DNA from: Frondihabitans sucicola
GTDB taxonomy: Bacteria > Actinomycetota > Actinomycetes > Actinomycetales > Microbacteriaceae
DNA length: 64,000 nucleotides
Reading direction: 5' to 3'
Assembly: GCF_030296615.1 (NCBI RefSeq)
Contig: NZ_AP027732.1
Span: forward strand, 3,725,042-3,789,041
This document shows, piece by piece, positions 17,813 to 28,685 of the stretch (its first letter is position 1; each line of letters starts with the position of its first letter). The notes under the pieces were generated by a model that had not been told where the DNA came from, made no database searches, and saw only the letters and a list, made by a program, of their open reading frames with translations. A program made the position numbers and the translations under genes.

Positions 17813-20034
17813 GTGACCGTTGTCGACTCCTCCGCCCGCCTCTCGCTGGAGTGGGGCAACGACCTCATCCGCCTCTTCTTCGAGGACGACATCGACTCGC
17901 CCGTGCGGCTCGTGGCGATCCGAGAAGCCGGCCTTCCTCTCCGCGAGGGCGATCGCCGAGTGCCTCTCCAGCCGCTCGTCGAGGTGCTGTCCCCGGCCCA
18001 CGGCCGCAGCAACAACAGCTACCGCTACGACGGAACCGCGCTCGGTGCCCGACTGCGATTCCAGGGTGCCGAGACGTCGACGACCGACGGCGTCGAGCGA
18101 CTCGAGATCACCCAGGAGGACCCGGAGTCCGGCCTGGTCGCCGTGAGCGTGTTCGAGGCCGTCGCCGGCGTTCGCGCGGTCAGGACCACGACCACGGTGG
18201 ACGTGCGCGAGGGCAGTGCTCCGCTTCCTGTCTGGGCCGTGACGAGCTTCGCGACCGGGGCGGTGGTGTCCGACGCCCCCAACGACGTCGACCTGTGGCA
18301 CGCCGACAGCGCCTGGTCGGCCGAGAACCGCTGGGTCTCGCAGCCGCTCCGCTCCCCGGACTGGCCCGGACCGATGCCACGGCCCGCGGCGAGACGTCTC
18401 GCAACAGGCTGGCGATCTCGAGCCTCAGCACCTGGTCGTCGGGGATCGCCAACCCGATCGGAGCCGCCCGGAACCGGGCGACCGGCGCGACGCTGGCCTG
18501 GCAGATCGAGCACAACGGGGCGTGGACCTTCGAGCTCGGCGAGCTCCCGGCCTGGGGCGCCGGCGGAGTCCCGCTCGAGGATCGACTGCGCAGCGACGTG
18601 CCGTTCGGGCCGCCCCGCGGAGACCACTCGCACGACGGAGCCTACGTCGCTGTCCTCGGGCCGACCGACACACTGCACCAGTGGTCGATCACGCTGTCGG
18701 GAGACGCGCCGTTCACGACGGTGCCCGTGACGTTCTCCGTCGGCGCCTCCCTCGACGACGCGTTCGGCAACCTCACTGCGGCACGGCGAGCCACCCGACG
18801 CGCGAACCCGCAGAACGAGACGTTGCCGGTGATCTTCAACGACTACATGAACACCCTCGAGGGCGACCCGACCGAGGGCAAGCTGCTTCCGCTGATCGAC
18901 GCGGCGGCGGCCGTCGGTGCCGACTACTTCTGCATCGACGCCGGGTGGTACGACGACACGGCCGGCTGGTGGGCGAGCGTCGGCGACTGGAAACCGTCGA
19001 CCCTGCGCTTCCCGTCCGGGCTGGGCTCCGTTCTCGACCGCATCCGCGACCGCGGCATGGTCCCCGGCCTCTGGCTGGAACCGGAGGTGGTCGGCGTCAC
19101 GTCGGCGGCGGCGTCGTCCCTGCCCGACTCCGCTTTCCTCCAGCGCGGCGGCGTGCGGATCCGCGAGCACGAGAGGTTCCTGCTCGACCTGCGATCGGAG
19201 GCCGCCCGCGCGCACCTCGACGAAGCCGTCGACCGTCTCGTGTCGGAGTTCGGCGTCGGGTTCTTCAAGCTCGACTACAACGTCACGCCCGGCGCCGGCA
19301 CCGACCACGACGCCCCGTCCGTCGGGGCAGGCCTGCTCGACCACAACCGGGCGCTCCTCGCCTGGCTGAACGACGTGCTCGACCGGCACCCGACGCTGGT
19401 GCTCGAGAACTGCGGATCCGGCGCCATGCGAAGCGACTTCGGGATGCTCGGCACCCTGCAGCTGCAGTCGACCTCGGACCAGCAGGATCCGCTGCTCTAC
19501 CCGGTCATCGCCGTCGGCGCTCTCGCCCACGTCCTTCCCGAGCAGGCCGGGAACTGGTCGTATCCGCAGCCCGACATGGACGACGAGCGCATCGTGTTCA
19601 CGACCTGCACGGGTCTGGCGGGGCGGCTCTATCAGGCCGGCGTCCTCAGCGGCATGGACCGGCACCGACTCGACCTGGTCGCCGCCGGCGTCGCCGCGCA
19701 CAAGGCGACGCGGCACGAGCTCGCGCGCTCGACGCCGCGATTCCCGACCGGTCTGCCCTCCTACGACGACGGCTGGGTGACGGTGGCGTTCGAGGTCCCG
19801 GCCACCGCGTCGGAAGCCGGATCGACCTACGTCATCGCGTGGCGGCAGGAGTGGGCCGACGAGACGGTCGACCTGGACCTGCCTCACCTCGGCGGCGTCG
19901 CCGCGTCGACCGTCGACCAGGTGTATCCGCCACTCGGGGTCGGAGCCGCCTGGGCCACCGCGGCCTCGGCGACCGGGCTTCGGCTGAGCGCGCCGACCGG
20001 CGTCGCCGCCGCGCGCATGTACCGGCTCGGCTGA
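17813..20034 (+). CDS. GH36 alpha-galactosidase, split by a one-base deletion
   Basis: This glycoside hydrolase family 36 enzyme cleaves terminal alpha-galactosides. The N-terminal beta-sandwich is encoded from the GTG at 17813. The TIM-barrel domain carries FCIDAGWYDD, GDWKPSTLRFPSGL, the nucleophile motif FKLDYNVTPG and the acid/base motif ENCGSGAMRSDFGML. The frame breaks near 18358, where CCCCGGA should probably be CCCCGGGA; restoring one G joins RSPG to LARTDATARG and gives 740 residues. No signal peptide is present, so it acts inside the cell on imported sugars. A LacI-type operator overlaps its promoter, and a LacI regulator lies 0.6 kb downstream. Confidence 0.9.
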
Positions 20035-20081
20035 CGCGGGCGAGAGCGGTGGCGGACGCCACGGGCGAGTCGCGCAACACG

Positions 20082-20097
20082 GTTGACTTTGGTCAAC
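20082..20097. promoter_or_regulatory. GTTGAC-N4-GTCAAC palindrome upstream of a small membrane gene
   Basis: Perfect 6-bp inverted repeat GTTGACTTTGGTCAAC, 30 bases before the GTG at 20128. It includes a TTGAC that could be a -35 element, so a bound regulator would block it. Confidence 0.45.
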
Positions 20098-20127
20098 GAA
20101 CGCCAGCCACGGGAGGAGAATCGTCGG

Positions 20128-20478
20128 GTGACTCATGATCTGATGACCCCCGAGAAGAACGTCGAACGCATCATGTGGACCGGCACGATCTGGTTCGTCG
20201 GCGTCGTCGCCGCGATCGCCGTGGTGCTCGGTCTGCTCCTCTCCTCCGGCTGGCGCCCGTCGGTGCTGTCGACCGGTCTGGCCACGCTGTGGTGGATCGG
20301 CGCCGGGCTCGTGGCCCTGAGCGTCGGCCTCATCGGCTGGTCGGGCTGCCCCATCCTCGAGGTGAGCGTGCCCATCGCCGATCGCAACAAGACGCGCACC
20401 ATGCAGCTCGGAACGCTGATCTTCATCGTCGGCGGCGCCGCAGCGCTGCTCGCCGTGCTGCTCGGCCCGGCCCACTAG
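20128..20478 (+). CDS. Small polytopic membrane protein, unknown function
   Basis: The 116-residue protein has three hydrophobic segments (about residues 20-41, 50-72 and 92-112) and no recognised catalytic motif. The conserved-looking GWSGCPILEV loop lies between the second and third segments. The GTG at 20128 has GGGAGGAG nine bases upstream; the ATG at 20143 is an alternative. It follows the alpha-galactosidase on the same strand but has its own palindrome-bearing upstream region, so it is probably a separate transcript. Confidence 0.7.
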   Translation: MTHDLMTPEKNVERIMWTGTIWFVGVVAAIAVVLGLLLSSGWRPSVLSTGLATLWWIGAGLVALSVGLIGWSGCPILEVSVPIADRNKTRTMQLGTLIFIVGGAAALLAVLLGPAH

Positions 20479-20505
20479 CCGGCGGCGGCGGTTCGGCGGC
20501 GGTTC

Positions 20506-20567
20506 GGCGGGCTGAGGCAGGTTCGGGCGGGACGCCGGCGACCCGCCGACGCCTGCTCCCTCCCGCC
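20506..20567. terminator. GC-rich inverted repeat between convergent genes
   Basis: GGCGGG at 20506-20511 and GAGGCAGG pair with CCTGCTCCCTC and CCCGCC at 20562-20567 around an inner GGGCGGG/CCCGCC stem. It lies between the small membrane gene (plus) and the lacI-type gene (minus). Confidence 0.4.
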
Positions 20568-20594
20568 TACGCCCGCACGGGGCCGCGCGCGCCG

Positions 20595-21611
20595 TCAGGT
20601 GCGCGCCGGCGGACCCGAGCTCTCGCGGACGACCAGCGACGCGGGCAGCTCGACATCGGGCGACGACACGAGCGACCCCGCACCGGTGATCGATCGCAGC
20701 AGTCCGTACGCGGCTTCGCCGAGACCGCGGAAGTCCATCCGCACGCTCGTGAGCGACGGAGACGACACGCTCGCGACCGGGACGTCGTCGAACCCGACGA
20801 CGCTGACGTCGCGGGGCACGTCGAGACCGCGCGCCCGCACCGCGCGCACGGCGCCCAGCGCGAGCTCGTCGTTGAAACAGAAGAGCGCCGTGGCGCCGTC
20901 GTCGAGGAGCCGGGCCGCCGCCGCCTCCGCGGAGCCGGGCTCCCAGGTCACCTGCTCGATGGTCGGCACGCGCGCGCCGGCCGCTGCCAGGGCGGCCAGG
21001 TAGCCGTAGGTCCGGCCGTGACCGGAGACGGTGGGGTAGTCGACCGCGAGGTGGTGGACGGTCTCGTGGCCGAGCCCGAGGAGGTGCTCCGTCGCGATCC
21101 TGCCCCCGGACTCGTCGTCCATGTGGCTGTGCGGGAGACCCGACAGGTGGGTTCCGACCAGCGAGGCGCTCACCGCGGTCAGCGACGGCGGCAGCATGCC
21201 GAGGGCGGTCGAGACCGACGACTCGAACTCGATTCCGATCACGCCTCCGAGGGGCTGCGTGAGCAGGATGTCGACGAGCCTTCGGATCGCCCTTCGCCGA
21301 GGCTCTCGCACGCGGGCCACCGTGACCAACACACCGTGTTCGAGGGCGGCGTCTTCGATGCCCTGGATCGCGGAGGCGAACCCGTAGAGCGTCGTATCGC
21401 CCGTCAGGACGGCGATGACCCGGCTGCGGCCCGAGGCGAGAGCTCGAGCCGTCTCGTTCGGCCGGTAGCCGAGGGTCTCGATGGCCTTGAGCGTCGCCGC
21501 ACGACGTCGATCGCTGACCTGCGCGGAGCCGTTGAGAACCCGCGAGACCGTCGTGACCGACACTCCCGCGAGCCGGGCGACGTCGTCGATGGCGGGAGGG
21601 CGATCACCCAT
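20595..21611 (-). CDS. LacI family transcriptional regulator
   Basis: The 338-residue repressor has the N-terminal LacI helix-turn-helix IDDVARLAGVSVTTVSRVLNG at residues 8-28 followed by the hinge GYRPNETARALASG. The periplasmic-binding-protein-like effector domain carries the typical VVGFDDVPVASVSSPSLTSVRMD stretch. The ATG at 21611 is the family-typical start, and the longer open frame upstream overlaps ccsB. The effector is unknown, but the LacI-type operator before the alpha-galactosidase gene makes that gene the best target candidate. It lies 29 bases downstream of ccsB on the same strand. Confidence 0.93.
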   Translation of the reverse strand: MGDRPPAIDDVARLAGVSVTTVSRVLNGSAQVSDRRRAATLKAIETLGYRPNETARALASGRSRVIAVLTGDTTLYGFASAIQGIEDAALEHGVLVTVARVREPRRRAIRRLVDILLTQPLGGVIGIEFESSVSTALGMLPPSLTAVSASLVGTHLSGLPHSHMDDESGGRIATEHLLGLGHETVHHLAVDYPTVSGHGRTYGYLAALAAAGARVPTIEQVTWEPGSAEAAAARLLDDGATALFCFNDELALGAVRAVRARGLDVPRDVSVVGFDDVPVASVSSPSLTSVRMDFRGLGEAAYGLLRSITGAGSLVSSPDVELPASLVVRESSGPPART

Positions 21612-21640
21612 GGGTAGCGACCGGAGCCGGACCGGCCGGT

Positions 21641-22669
21641 CTACAGCCCCGAGTAGGCGTGCAGCCCCTTGAAGAAGAGGTTGACGACCGAGAAGTTGAA
21701 CATGACCGCGGCGAAGCCGACGATCGACAGCCAGGACGACCGGGCGCCGCGCCAGCCGCGCGTCGCGCGAGCGTGGATGTAGCCGGCGTAGATGACCCAG
21801 ATGATGAAGGTCCAGACTTCCTTCGTGTCCCAGCCCCAGTAGCGGCCCCACGCCTTCTCCGCCCAGACGGCGCCGGCGATGAGGGTGAAGGTCCAGAGGA
21901 CGAAGCCGACCAGAGCGATGCGGTAGGCGAGGTCTTCGAGCCGATCGGCCCCGGGCAGCGTGTCGAAGAGCTTGATCCCCGCGTTCTTGGACGTCTCGCG
22001 CCGCGCCTGCACGATCTGCGCAGCGGACAGGCCGCCGGCGATCGCGAAGAACGCCGTACCGAGGCAGGCCACGAAGACGTGGATGACGAGCCAGTACGAC
22101 TGGAGAGCCGGGACGAGCGGGCTGACCGCGACGTAGAAGTTGACGACGGCGACGCCGAGCAGGATGAGGTTGAGGCCCATCACGTAGGCGCCCAGGTAGC
22201 GGAGGTCGACCAGCAGGTTGACGATCAGGAAGACGGCGACGATCAGCGCGGTGCCGGTGAGGCCGAACTCGAACATGTTGGCCCAGGGCACCCGCCCCGC
22301 TGCGAGACCGCGGAGGACGACCGAGACGATGTGGACGAGGAGACCGAGGGTCATCATCGACATACCGATGCGCTCGAACTTCGACGAGCGGCGCTGCGGT
22401 GCGTCGAAGACGGGTACGTCGGTGCGCTCGAGGACCGCGACACCTCCGGAGGAGGATCCGCCGACCGAGGCGACGGAACCCGCGGCTTCGGCCTGCGCCT
22501 GGCCGGTGAGCTGCCTGGCCTGCGCCTTGAGCGCCGCCGTGGCCGCCACCTGTGCGTCGCCGGACCGCTTGGCCAGGTCGAGCGCGAAGGCGATGAACGA
22601 AATCACGTAGATGCCGATGGCCGAGTAGGCGGCATAGAGGCAGTAGGTCGAAAGGTCAGCAGGGCTCAC
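21641..22669 (-). CDS. ccsB: Cytochrome c biogenesis protein CcsB (ResC)
   Basis: The 342-residue polytopic protein works with ResB to move haem across the membrane and attach it to apocytochrome c. The tryptophan-rich haem-handling WWD-type motif WAEKAWGRYWGWDTKEVW lies near residue 265-282. Conserved histidines occur in LVHIVSV and WLVIHVFVA. A Ser/Gly-rich loop (about residues 62-78) separates the first segment from the core. Its GTG start overlaps the resB stop by four bases, so it is translationally coupled as the last gene of the maturation operon. Confidence 0.94.
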   Translation of the reverse strand: MSPADLSTYCLYAAYSAIGIYVISFIAFALDLAKRSGDAQVAATAALKAQARQLTGQAQAEAAGSVASVGGSSSGGVAVLERTDVPVFDAPQRRSSKFERIGMSMMTLGLLVHIVSVVLRGLAAGRVPWANMFEFGLTGTALIVAVFLIVNLLVDLRYLGAYVMGLNLILLGVAVVNFYVAVSPLVPALQSYWLVIHVFVACLGTAFFAIAGGLSAAQIVQARRETSKNAGIKLFDTLPGADRLEDLAYRIALVGFVLWTFTLIAGAVWAEKAWGRYWGWDTKEVWTFIIWVIYAGYIHARATRGWRGARSSWLSIVGFAAVMFNFSVVNLFFKGLHAYSGL

Positions 22670-24455
22670 GAGGACACCTTACGTCGGTCGGAGCTCACGG
22701 GAGACCCCAGGGTGGACAGATGTTTTTTGGCGAGGTCGTCGACCGCGCGTTCGAGGGTGGGATCTTCGCCGCGAGCCAGGCCCGCGTACTCCAGACGGAG
22801 GCCGTCGTCGCCCTGGACGGCCTTGACCCAGACTCGGCGCCGAGGGACGAACAGGCCGGTCAGGAGACCGAGGACGATCAGGATCGCGAACACCAGCACG
22901 TAGACCTGCGAGGGATCGTGGTGCACGTCGAGCGACACGAATCGCTTGACGCCGTTGAACTGGACCGAGCCCAGGCCGTCGGGCAGCGTGGCCGTCTGCC
23001 CCGGCTTCAGCACCAGGGGCGCCTCGAGAGGCTGCGCCGACCCGGCCTTCGGCGTGCTCGCGATGGGCTTGAGCCCGTCGAGGTCGAGGTTGTAGACCGA
23101 GCGCGGCACACCGTCGTTGAGCCCGAGGTTGCCCGAGTAGACGTCGAGGGTGAGCTTCGGGTTGATGGTGTCGGGGTAGTTCGACGTCAGGGCGCCGGTC
23201 CCGAGCGACGTGGCGCTCGGGTAGAAGAAGCCGATCATGCCGAGCTGCGTCGGCAGGGCGTCCGGCACCTTGATGACGCCCAGCGACGTCAGGTTGGAGT
23301 CTTGCGGCAGGAATGGGACGCTGTCCTTGAAGGCGATGTTCCCTTGCCCGTCGCGCACCGTCACGTCGACCGCGTAGCCGTTGCCGAGGAGGTAGACCTG
23401 GGTACCGCCGATCTCGAGGGGATCGTTGACCCGCAGCTTCGTGCTCTTCGCCGTTTTGCCCTGGACTTGCTCGGTCACGTCGGCCTGGTAATCGATCGGG
23501 GTGCCGAGCGCGTCGGCGATCTTCGTCTCGTACTTCGCCGTGAACTTGTCGATCTTGATGTTGTAGGGCACCAGATTGGTGTCGCGGAAGAAGCGCCCCG
23601 GGTTGAAGGAGTCGTACGAACCGAGGTTGTTCGAGAAGGTCTGCCCCTCGACGACGACGCGCTGGCCGGTATAGCCGAAGCCTCCGCCGATGCCGACGGT
23701 GATCAGGACACCCAGAAGCGCGATGTGGAACACGAGGTTGCCCGTCTCGCGGAGATAGCCGCGTTCGGCGCTGACCGAGTCACCGTAGACCTTGGTGCGG
23801 TAGCCGGCTCGCCGCAGCTGCGCGCGGGCGGTGCTGATCGCGATCTCGGCGGACGCGGGAGCCTTCCTCCCGCAAGGTCGTGCTTCAGCGGGTGCGACTG
23901 GAATCCGGCGAGGCGCGTCAGCCGCGCCGGGGTCTTCGGCGGCGCCGAGCGCAGGGCCTCGAGGTGGTGCTTCACCCGCGGGATGATGCAGCCGATCAGC
24001 GAGACGAAGAGCAGCAGGTAGACGGCCGAGAACCACGGGGTCGAGAAGGTGTCGAAAAGCCCGAGCTTGTGCAGGATCGGATAGAGCTCGGGGTGGTCGG
24101 CCTTGTACTGCGCGACACCGTTGGGGTCGGAGGTCGTCTGCGGCACGAGGGAGCCGGGCACCGCGGCGAGCGCCAGCAGCATGAGGAGGAACAGCGCGGT
24201 CCGCATGCTGGTGAGCTGCCGCCAGAAGAAGCGGACGTAGCCGAAGAAGCCCAGCCGGGGCTGCGTGATCCCGTCGTCGCCACCTCCGGCGCCGCCCGCC
24301 GCGGTCGTCGGCGGGACGTAGTCGATGTGGTCTTGTGGCCGAAGCGGATCGGCGTTCTCGTCGGTGCGATCGGCGTCGGGCGCCTCCGGAGGCGACTGCA
24401 CGCCGTTCTTCGTCGACCGATCGCGGCCGTTCTTGTCGTCAGACGACGGTGCCAT
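22666..24455 (-). CDS. resB: Cytochrome c biogenesis protein ResB, split by a one-base deletion
   Basis: ResB is the partner of CcsB in system II cytochrome c maturation. The N-terminal frame has a hydrophilic leader and then FFWRQLTSMRTALFLLMLLALA, LVPQTTSDPN and a second membrane segment before drifting out of frame near 23866. The remaining part, from SAERGYLRETGNLVFHIALLGVLI through the large outer domain to a last membrane segment near VYVLVFAILIVLGLLTG, follows in the other frame. Adding one base at 23866-23867 gives AGGKAPASAEI and a 596-residue protein. The start overlaps the 3' end of ccdA by 17 bases. Confidence 0.9.
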
Positions 24456-25203
24456 AGTTCGCGATCACCGCCCCCAGGCGCGACATGAGGTCGGTCCAGA
24501 CCCCGGCGACCATGAGAACACCGATGAGCACGAGAAGGCTGCCTCCGAGAAGGTTGACGGCACGGATGTGCCTTTTGACGAATGCGATGGACCGCGACAT
24601 CCAGCCGAGTCCGAGAGCCACGAGGAGGAACGGCACGCCGAGCCCGACGCAGTAGAAGAGACCGAGCAGGAGGCCCTGCCAGGCGGAGCCGGAGTTGTAG
24701 GACAGCGCCGTGATGGCGGACAGGGTCGGCCCGAGGCACGGGCTCCAGCCGAGTCCGAAGACGAGGCCGAGCAGGGGCGCCCCGATCAGGCCGGTCTTCG
24801 GGCTGATGGAGAGCTTCGCGGACCGCTGGAAGAACGGGAAGTTGCCGATGAAGACGAGACCCATCAGGATCACGACGATGCCCATCAGACGCGTGATGAG
24901 CGACCGCCACTCGAGGAACCAGAAACCGAGGGCTCCGGCTGCCGTGTTGAGGGCGACGAAGACGACGGTGAAGCCGAGGACGAACAGGACGACGCCGAGG
25001 ACCACGCGACCCCGATCGATCCGGCGCCCCCTGGCATCCTGCGCGTTTCCGGTCAGCCCGCCGACGTAGCCGAGGTAGCCGGGGACGAGCGGAAGGACGC
25101 ACGGCGAGATGAACGAGATGATGCCGGCGAGGACGGCGACCGGAAGGGCCACCGCCATCTGGCCGCTCGTGACCGCCTGGAAGAACGGGTTGTCGGCGTA
25201 CAC
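24439..25203 (-). CDS. ccdA: Cytochrome c biogenesis protein CcdA
   Basis: The 254-residue, six-segment membrane protein carries reductant across the membrane to ResA. The two redox cysteines are in ISPCVLPLVPGYLGY (Cys35) and GWSPCLGPTLSAI (Cys156), exactly as in the CcdA family. The GTG start at 25203 directly abuts the resA stop codon, and its end overlaps the resB start. With resA, resB and ccsB this makes a complete system II set, transcribed from the phosphatase promoter near 26455. Confidence 0.94.
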   Translation of the reverse strand: MYADNPFFQAVTSGQMAVALPVAVLAGIISFISPCVLPLVPGYLGYVGGLTGNAQDARGRRIDRGRVVLGVVLFVLGFTVVFVALNTAAGALGFWFLEWRSLITRLMGIVVILMGLVFIGNFPFFQRSAKLSISPKTGLIGAPLLGLVFGLGWSPCLGPTLSAITALSYNSGSAWQGLLLGLFYCVGLGVPFLLVALGLGWMSRSIAFVKRHIRAVNLLGGSLLVLIGVLMVAGVWTDLMSRLGAVIANYGTVV

Positions 25204-25809
25204 CTACTTGCCCTCTTTGAGGGTGTCGGCTATCAGGGTGTCGAGGACGCTCTTGTTCACTTGACCGAGGACGCGGGCGGCGACACGCCCCTTCTGGTCG
25301 AGGACCATCGTCGTCGGGGTCGCGTTGGGCCCGCGCTGACCAGCGAGCGCCAGTTGGACCTTGGCGTCGGTCGCGTCGACGACCGAGGGGTACGGCATCG
25401 TGAACGAGCGATCGAATGCGCGGGCTGTGTCGGCCTCGTCGCGCACGTTCACGCCGATGAACTGAACGCCCTGCGAGTCGTATTTCTTACTCAGCGACGC
25501 GAGGTCGGGCGCCTCGACCCGGCAGGGCGGGCAGGAGGCGTACCAGAAGTTGAGGACGACGACGCGGCCGTTGTACGTCTTGCGCGAGATCGACGTGCCC
25601 TGATCGGTCTTCGCGGTGAACTCGACGCTGTTCGATCGGTCCGCCGGTTTGATCTCGGTGACCGTGCCATCGCCGGAGATGTAGTTCTTGTTGTCTCCGC
25701 TCTGGTACTGCGAGAGGAGGTTGTTGCTGGAGCATCCGGTGACGGCGACAGCCACGACGGCTCCCATCACGGCGAAGCGGACGAGGTTCTTGAATCGGGC
25801 GGTTTTCAC
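25204..25809 (-). CDS. resA: ResA/TlpA-like thioredoxin lipoprotein
   Basis: The 201-residue extracytoplasmic thiol reductase keeps the apocytochrome c cysteines reduced. The signal peptide ends in a lipobox VAVTGC with Cys26 as the lipid-modified residue. The thioredoxin fold has the active site WYASCPPCRVEAP (Cys93 and Cys96) and a cis-Pro region NATPTTMVLD. The GTG start overlaps the upstream phosphatase stop by four bases (GTGA), and the stop abuts ccdA, so all are cotranslated. Confidence 0.94.
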   Translation of the reverse strand: MKTARFKNLVRFAVMGAVVAVAVTGCSSNNLLSQYQSGDNKNYISGDGTVTEIKPADRSNSVEFTAKTDQGTSISRKTYNGRVVVLNFWYASCPPCRVEAPDLASLSKKYDSQGVQFIGVNVRDEADTARAFDRSFTMPYPSVVDATDAKVQLALAGQRGPNATPTTMVLDQKGRVAARVLGQVNKSVLDTLIADTLKEGK

Positions 25810-26447
25810 ACGGCTCCAGTGTCGACGGCAGTGGATTGCAGGGCGCGAGCGGGCTCGCGATAGTCGACCTCGACGAACGCGTCACCGCGACGAGCGAGGG
25901 TGGTGATGCTCGAGAGCGTGCATCGCCTCCTGCGAGGATCGTGGAAGAGCCGCTGGCCGAGAAGGCTGCGGTGGACCATCCAGATCGGGAGTTGGTGACT
26001 GACGAGGACGACGTCGCCGTCGTCGACGCTGCGCCAGGCCGAGTCGACCGCGGCGAGCATGCGAGCGGCGATGCTCACGTAGGCCTCGCCCCAGCTGGGC
26101 TTGAGAGGGTTGACGATCCACGGCCACTCGGCCGGGCGCACGAGCGACTTCTTGAAGTCGCCGCGGCGCCCTTCGTACTTGTTGGTGGGCTCGATCAGTC
26201 GCTCGTCGGTCTGGACCTCGAGACCGAAGTCGGCGGCCCAGGGCGCAGCCGACTCCTGCGTGCGCTGGAGCGGGCTGGCGACGAGAGCTCGCACCGGCGC
26301 GGCTTCGGCGCGGAGGAAGTCGGCCGAGGCCTTGGCCATGCGGTGGCCGAGGGTCGACAGACCGAACCCCTCGATGCGTCCGTACAGGACGCCCTCCGGG
26401 TTTTCGACCTCGCCGTGACGGACGAGGTGGATCTGGTCTGCGGGCAC
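25806..26447 (-). CDS. Histidine phosphatase (phosphoglycerate mutase family)
   Basis: The 213-residue protein starts with the phosphohistidine motif IHLVRHGEVENP (RHG near residue 10). It has VASPLQRTQESA near 60 and the second catalytic histidine in VLVSHQLP near 155. The substrate is unknown. A homologue preceding resA-ccdA-resB-ccsB is a common arrangement in actinobacteria. The GTG at 26447 is chosen because TACACT at 26455-26460 on this strand ends 7 bases before it, giving a leaderless mRNA; the longer open frame would cross the divergent aspS promoter. Confidence 0.88.
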   Translation of the reverse strand: MPADQIHLVRHGEVENPEGVLYGRIEGFGLSTLGHRMAKASADFLRAEAAPVRALVASPLQRTQESAAPWAADFGLEVQTDERLIEPTNKYEGRRGDFKKSLVRPAEWPWIVNPLKPSWGEAYVSIAARMLAAVDSAWRSVDDGDVVLVSHQLPIWMVHRSLLGQRLFHDPRRRRCTLSSITTLARRGDAFVEVDYREPARALQSTAVDTGAV

Positions 26448-26511
26448 GCATTCCAGTGTAGATTGCGCGACCGCGCACACCTCCCACCTGGCTTTTCCAC
26501 AGGGTGAGGGT

Positions 26512-26527
26512 CTCTCGGTGCCGAGAG
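26512..26527. promoter_or_regulatory. Perfect palindrome in the aspS promoter
   Basis: CTCTCGGTGCCGAGAG is a 7-bp inverted repeat with a 2-base centre. It sits about 17 bases before the TAAACT box (26543-26548) that precedes the aspS GTG by 8 bases, where a -35 element should be. Confidence 0.5.
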
Positions 26528-26556
26528 AACCTCCGCTCTCTGTAAACTCGGGCAGC

Positions 26557-27884
<1,328 letters not shown>

Positions 27885-27885
<1 letters not shown>

Positions 27886-27988
27886 GGTGCGTCTCCCCCT
27901 CCGCCGGAGGTCGCCCGCGGCCTTCACAGAACCCGCCGCCGCGCGATCCTGGCGACGCACGACCCGCGGTGAAGTGAGAGACACTCCG
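27885..27988. repeat. Intergenic hairpin repeat, family B, diverged copy
   Basis: GGGTGCGTCTCCCC at 27885-27898 overlaps the aspS stop codon. The opposite arm CGGTGAAGTGAGAGACACTCC ends at 27988. The right arm closely matches the right arm at 52251-52273. The pairing is imperfect here. Confidence 0.6.
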
Positions 27989-28007
27989 TAGCTCCGCAGC
28001 GACCTCA

Positions 28008-28047
28008 CGAAATCCGCCCTCCGGCTTCTGCGGGAGGGCGGATTTCG
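28008..28047. terminator. Strong 15-bp hairpin between aspS and the glutaredoxin gene
   Basis: CGAAATCCGCCCTCC at 28008-28022 pairs perfectly with GGAGGGCGGATTTCG at 28033-28047 around a 10-base loop. It lies between convergent aspS (plus) and the glutaredoxin-like gene (minus) and can serve both. Confidence 0.8.
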
Positions 28048-28099
28048 TTCCTCCGGCACCGCGCCGCGGCCGACAGATGCCTGCGGCGGGTCAGGCGAT

Positions 28100-28134
28100 G
28101 TGCGGCAGGGTGGGGCACCGTGCGGCAGGGTGGG
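28100..28134. repeat. 15-bp direct repeat
   Basis: GTGCGGCAGGGTGGG occurs at 28100-28114 and 28120-28134, with a related GTGCGGCGGGTGGGG at about 28159, just beyond the 3' end of the glutaredoxin-like gene. Confidence 0.7.
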
Positions 28135-28149
28135 CCGGCCCGGGGCGGG

Positions 28150-28425
28150 TCAGGCGCCGTGCGGCGGGTGGGGCGCGGCCGCGCGGAGGGCCGTGCGAAG
28201 CCGGTCCGGTTCGACACGCCAGATGGTGTGGACGCGGCCGTCGATGAGGACGACGGGGATCTCTTCCGAGTATTCGTCGGCGAGCGACTGGTCGTCGAGG
28301 ATCGACAGCTCGTCGTAGTCGCGGGCCCCCGCGAACTCGACTTCGTCGAGCACCGCCTCGAGCGCCTCCCGCGCGTCATCGCAGAGGTGGCAGCCGGGCT
28401 TGGTCAGCAGGGTGATGTGGGGCAC
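28150..28425 (-). CDS. Glutaredoxin-like (DUF836 type) protein
   Basis: The 91-residue thioredoxin-fold protein starts VPHITLLTKPGCHLCDDAREAL, carrying the redox motif CHLC near residue 12. IPVVLIDGR is the cis-Pro substrate-binding loop near residue 60. It probably acts as a small cytosolic thiol-disulfide protein; the partner is unknown. The inner GTG at 28425 is chosen because GGGGGA lies six bases upstream, whereas the GTG at 28431 would overlap that ribosome binding site. It follows bS22 on the same strand, beyond a strong terminator. Confidence 0.87.
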   Translation of the reverse strand: MPHITLLTKPGCHLCDDAREALEAVLDEVEFAGARDYDELSILDDQSLADEYSEEIPVVLIDGRVHTIWRVEPDRLRTALRAAAPHPPHGA

Positions 28426-28641
28426 GGGCACTCCCCCAGAGTACTGCGCGCCTCCACCGCCGGCCGAGTCGCGCTGAGGTCGCGAGTGGGCCTGCCGGTC
28501 GCGCCGGTGGCGCGGGGGCTGCCTGTGCCGCCGGTGGCGCGGCCACACCGCGATCTCGCGCCCCGAGTCTCCGTCGCAGCCAGAGAGCGCAGGTGCCACC
28601 CCGAGCACGCGAGGCGCCAGACCACCACGGAAGGAAGAAGA

Positions 28642-28680
28642 CAAAAACGGCCGGCAACCGAAGGGTGCCGACCGTTTTTG
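28642..28680 (-). terminator. Rho-independent terminator of the bS22 gene
   Basis: On the minus strand a 16-17-bp GC-rich stem with one bulge and a short CTTC loop is followed by a run of five T. It begins five bases after the bS22 stop. This is the clearest classical terminator in the window. Confidence 0.92.
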
Positions 28681-28685
28681 TTTGC

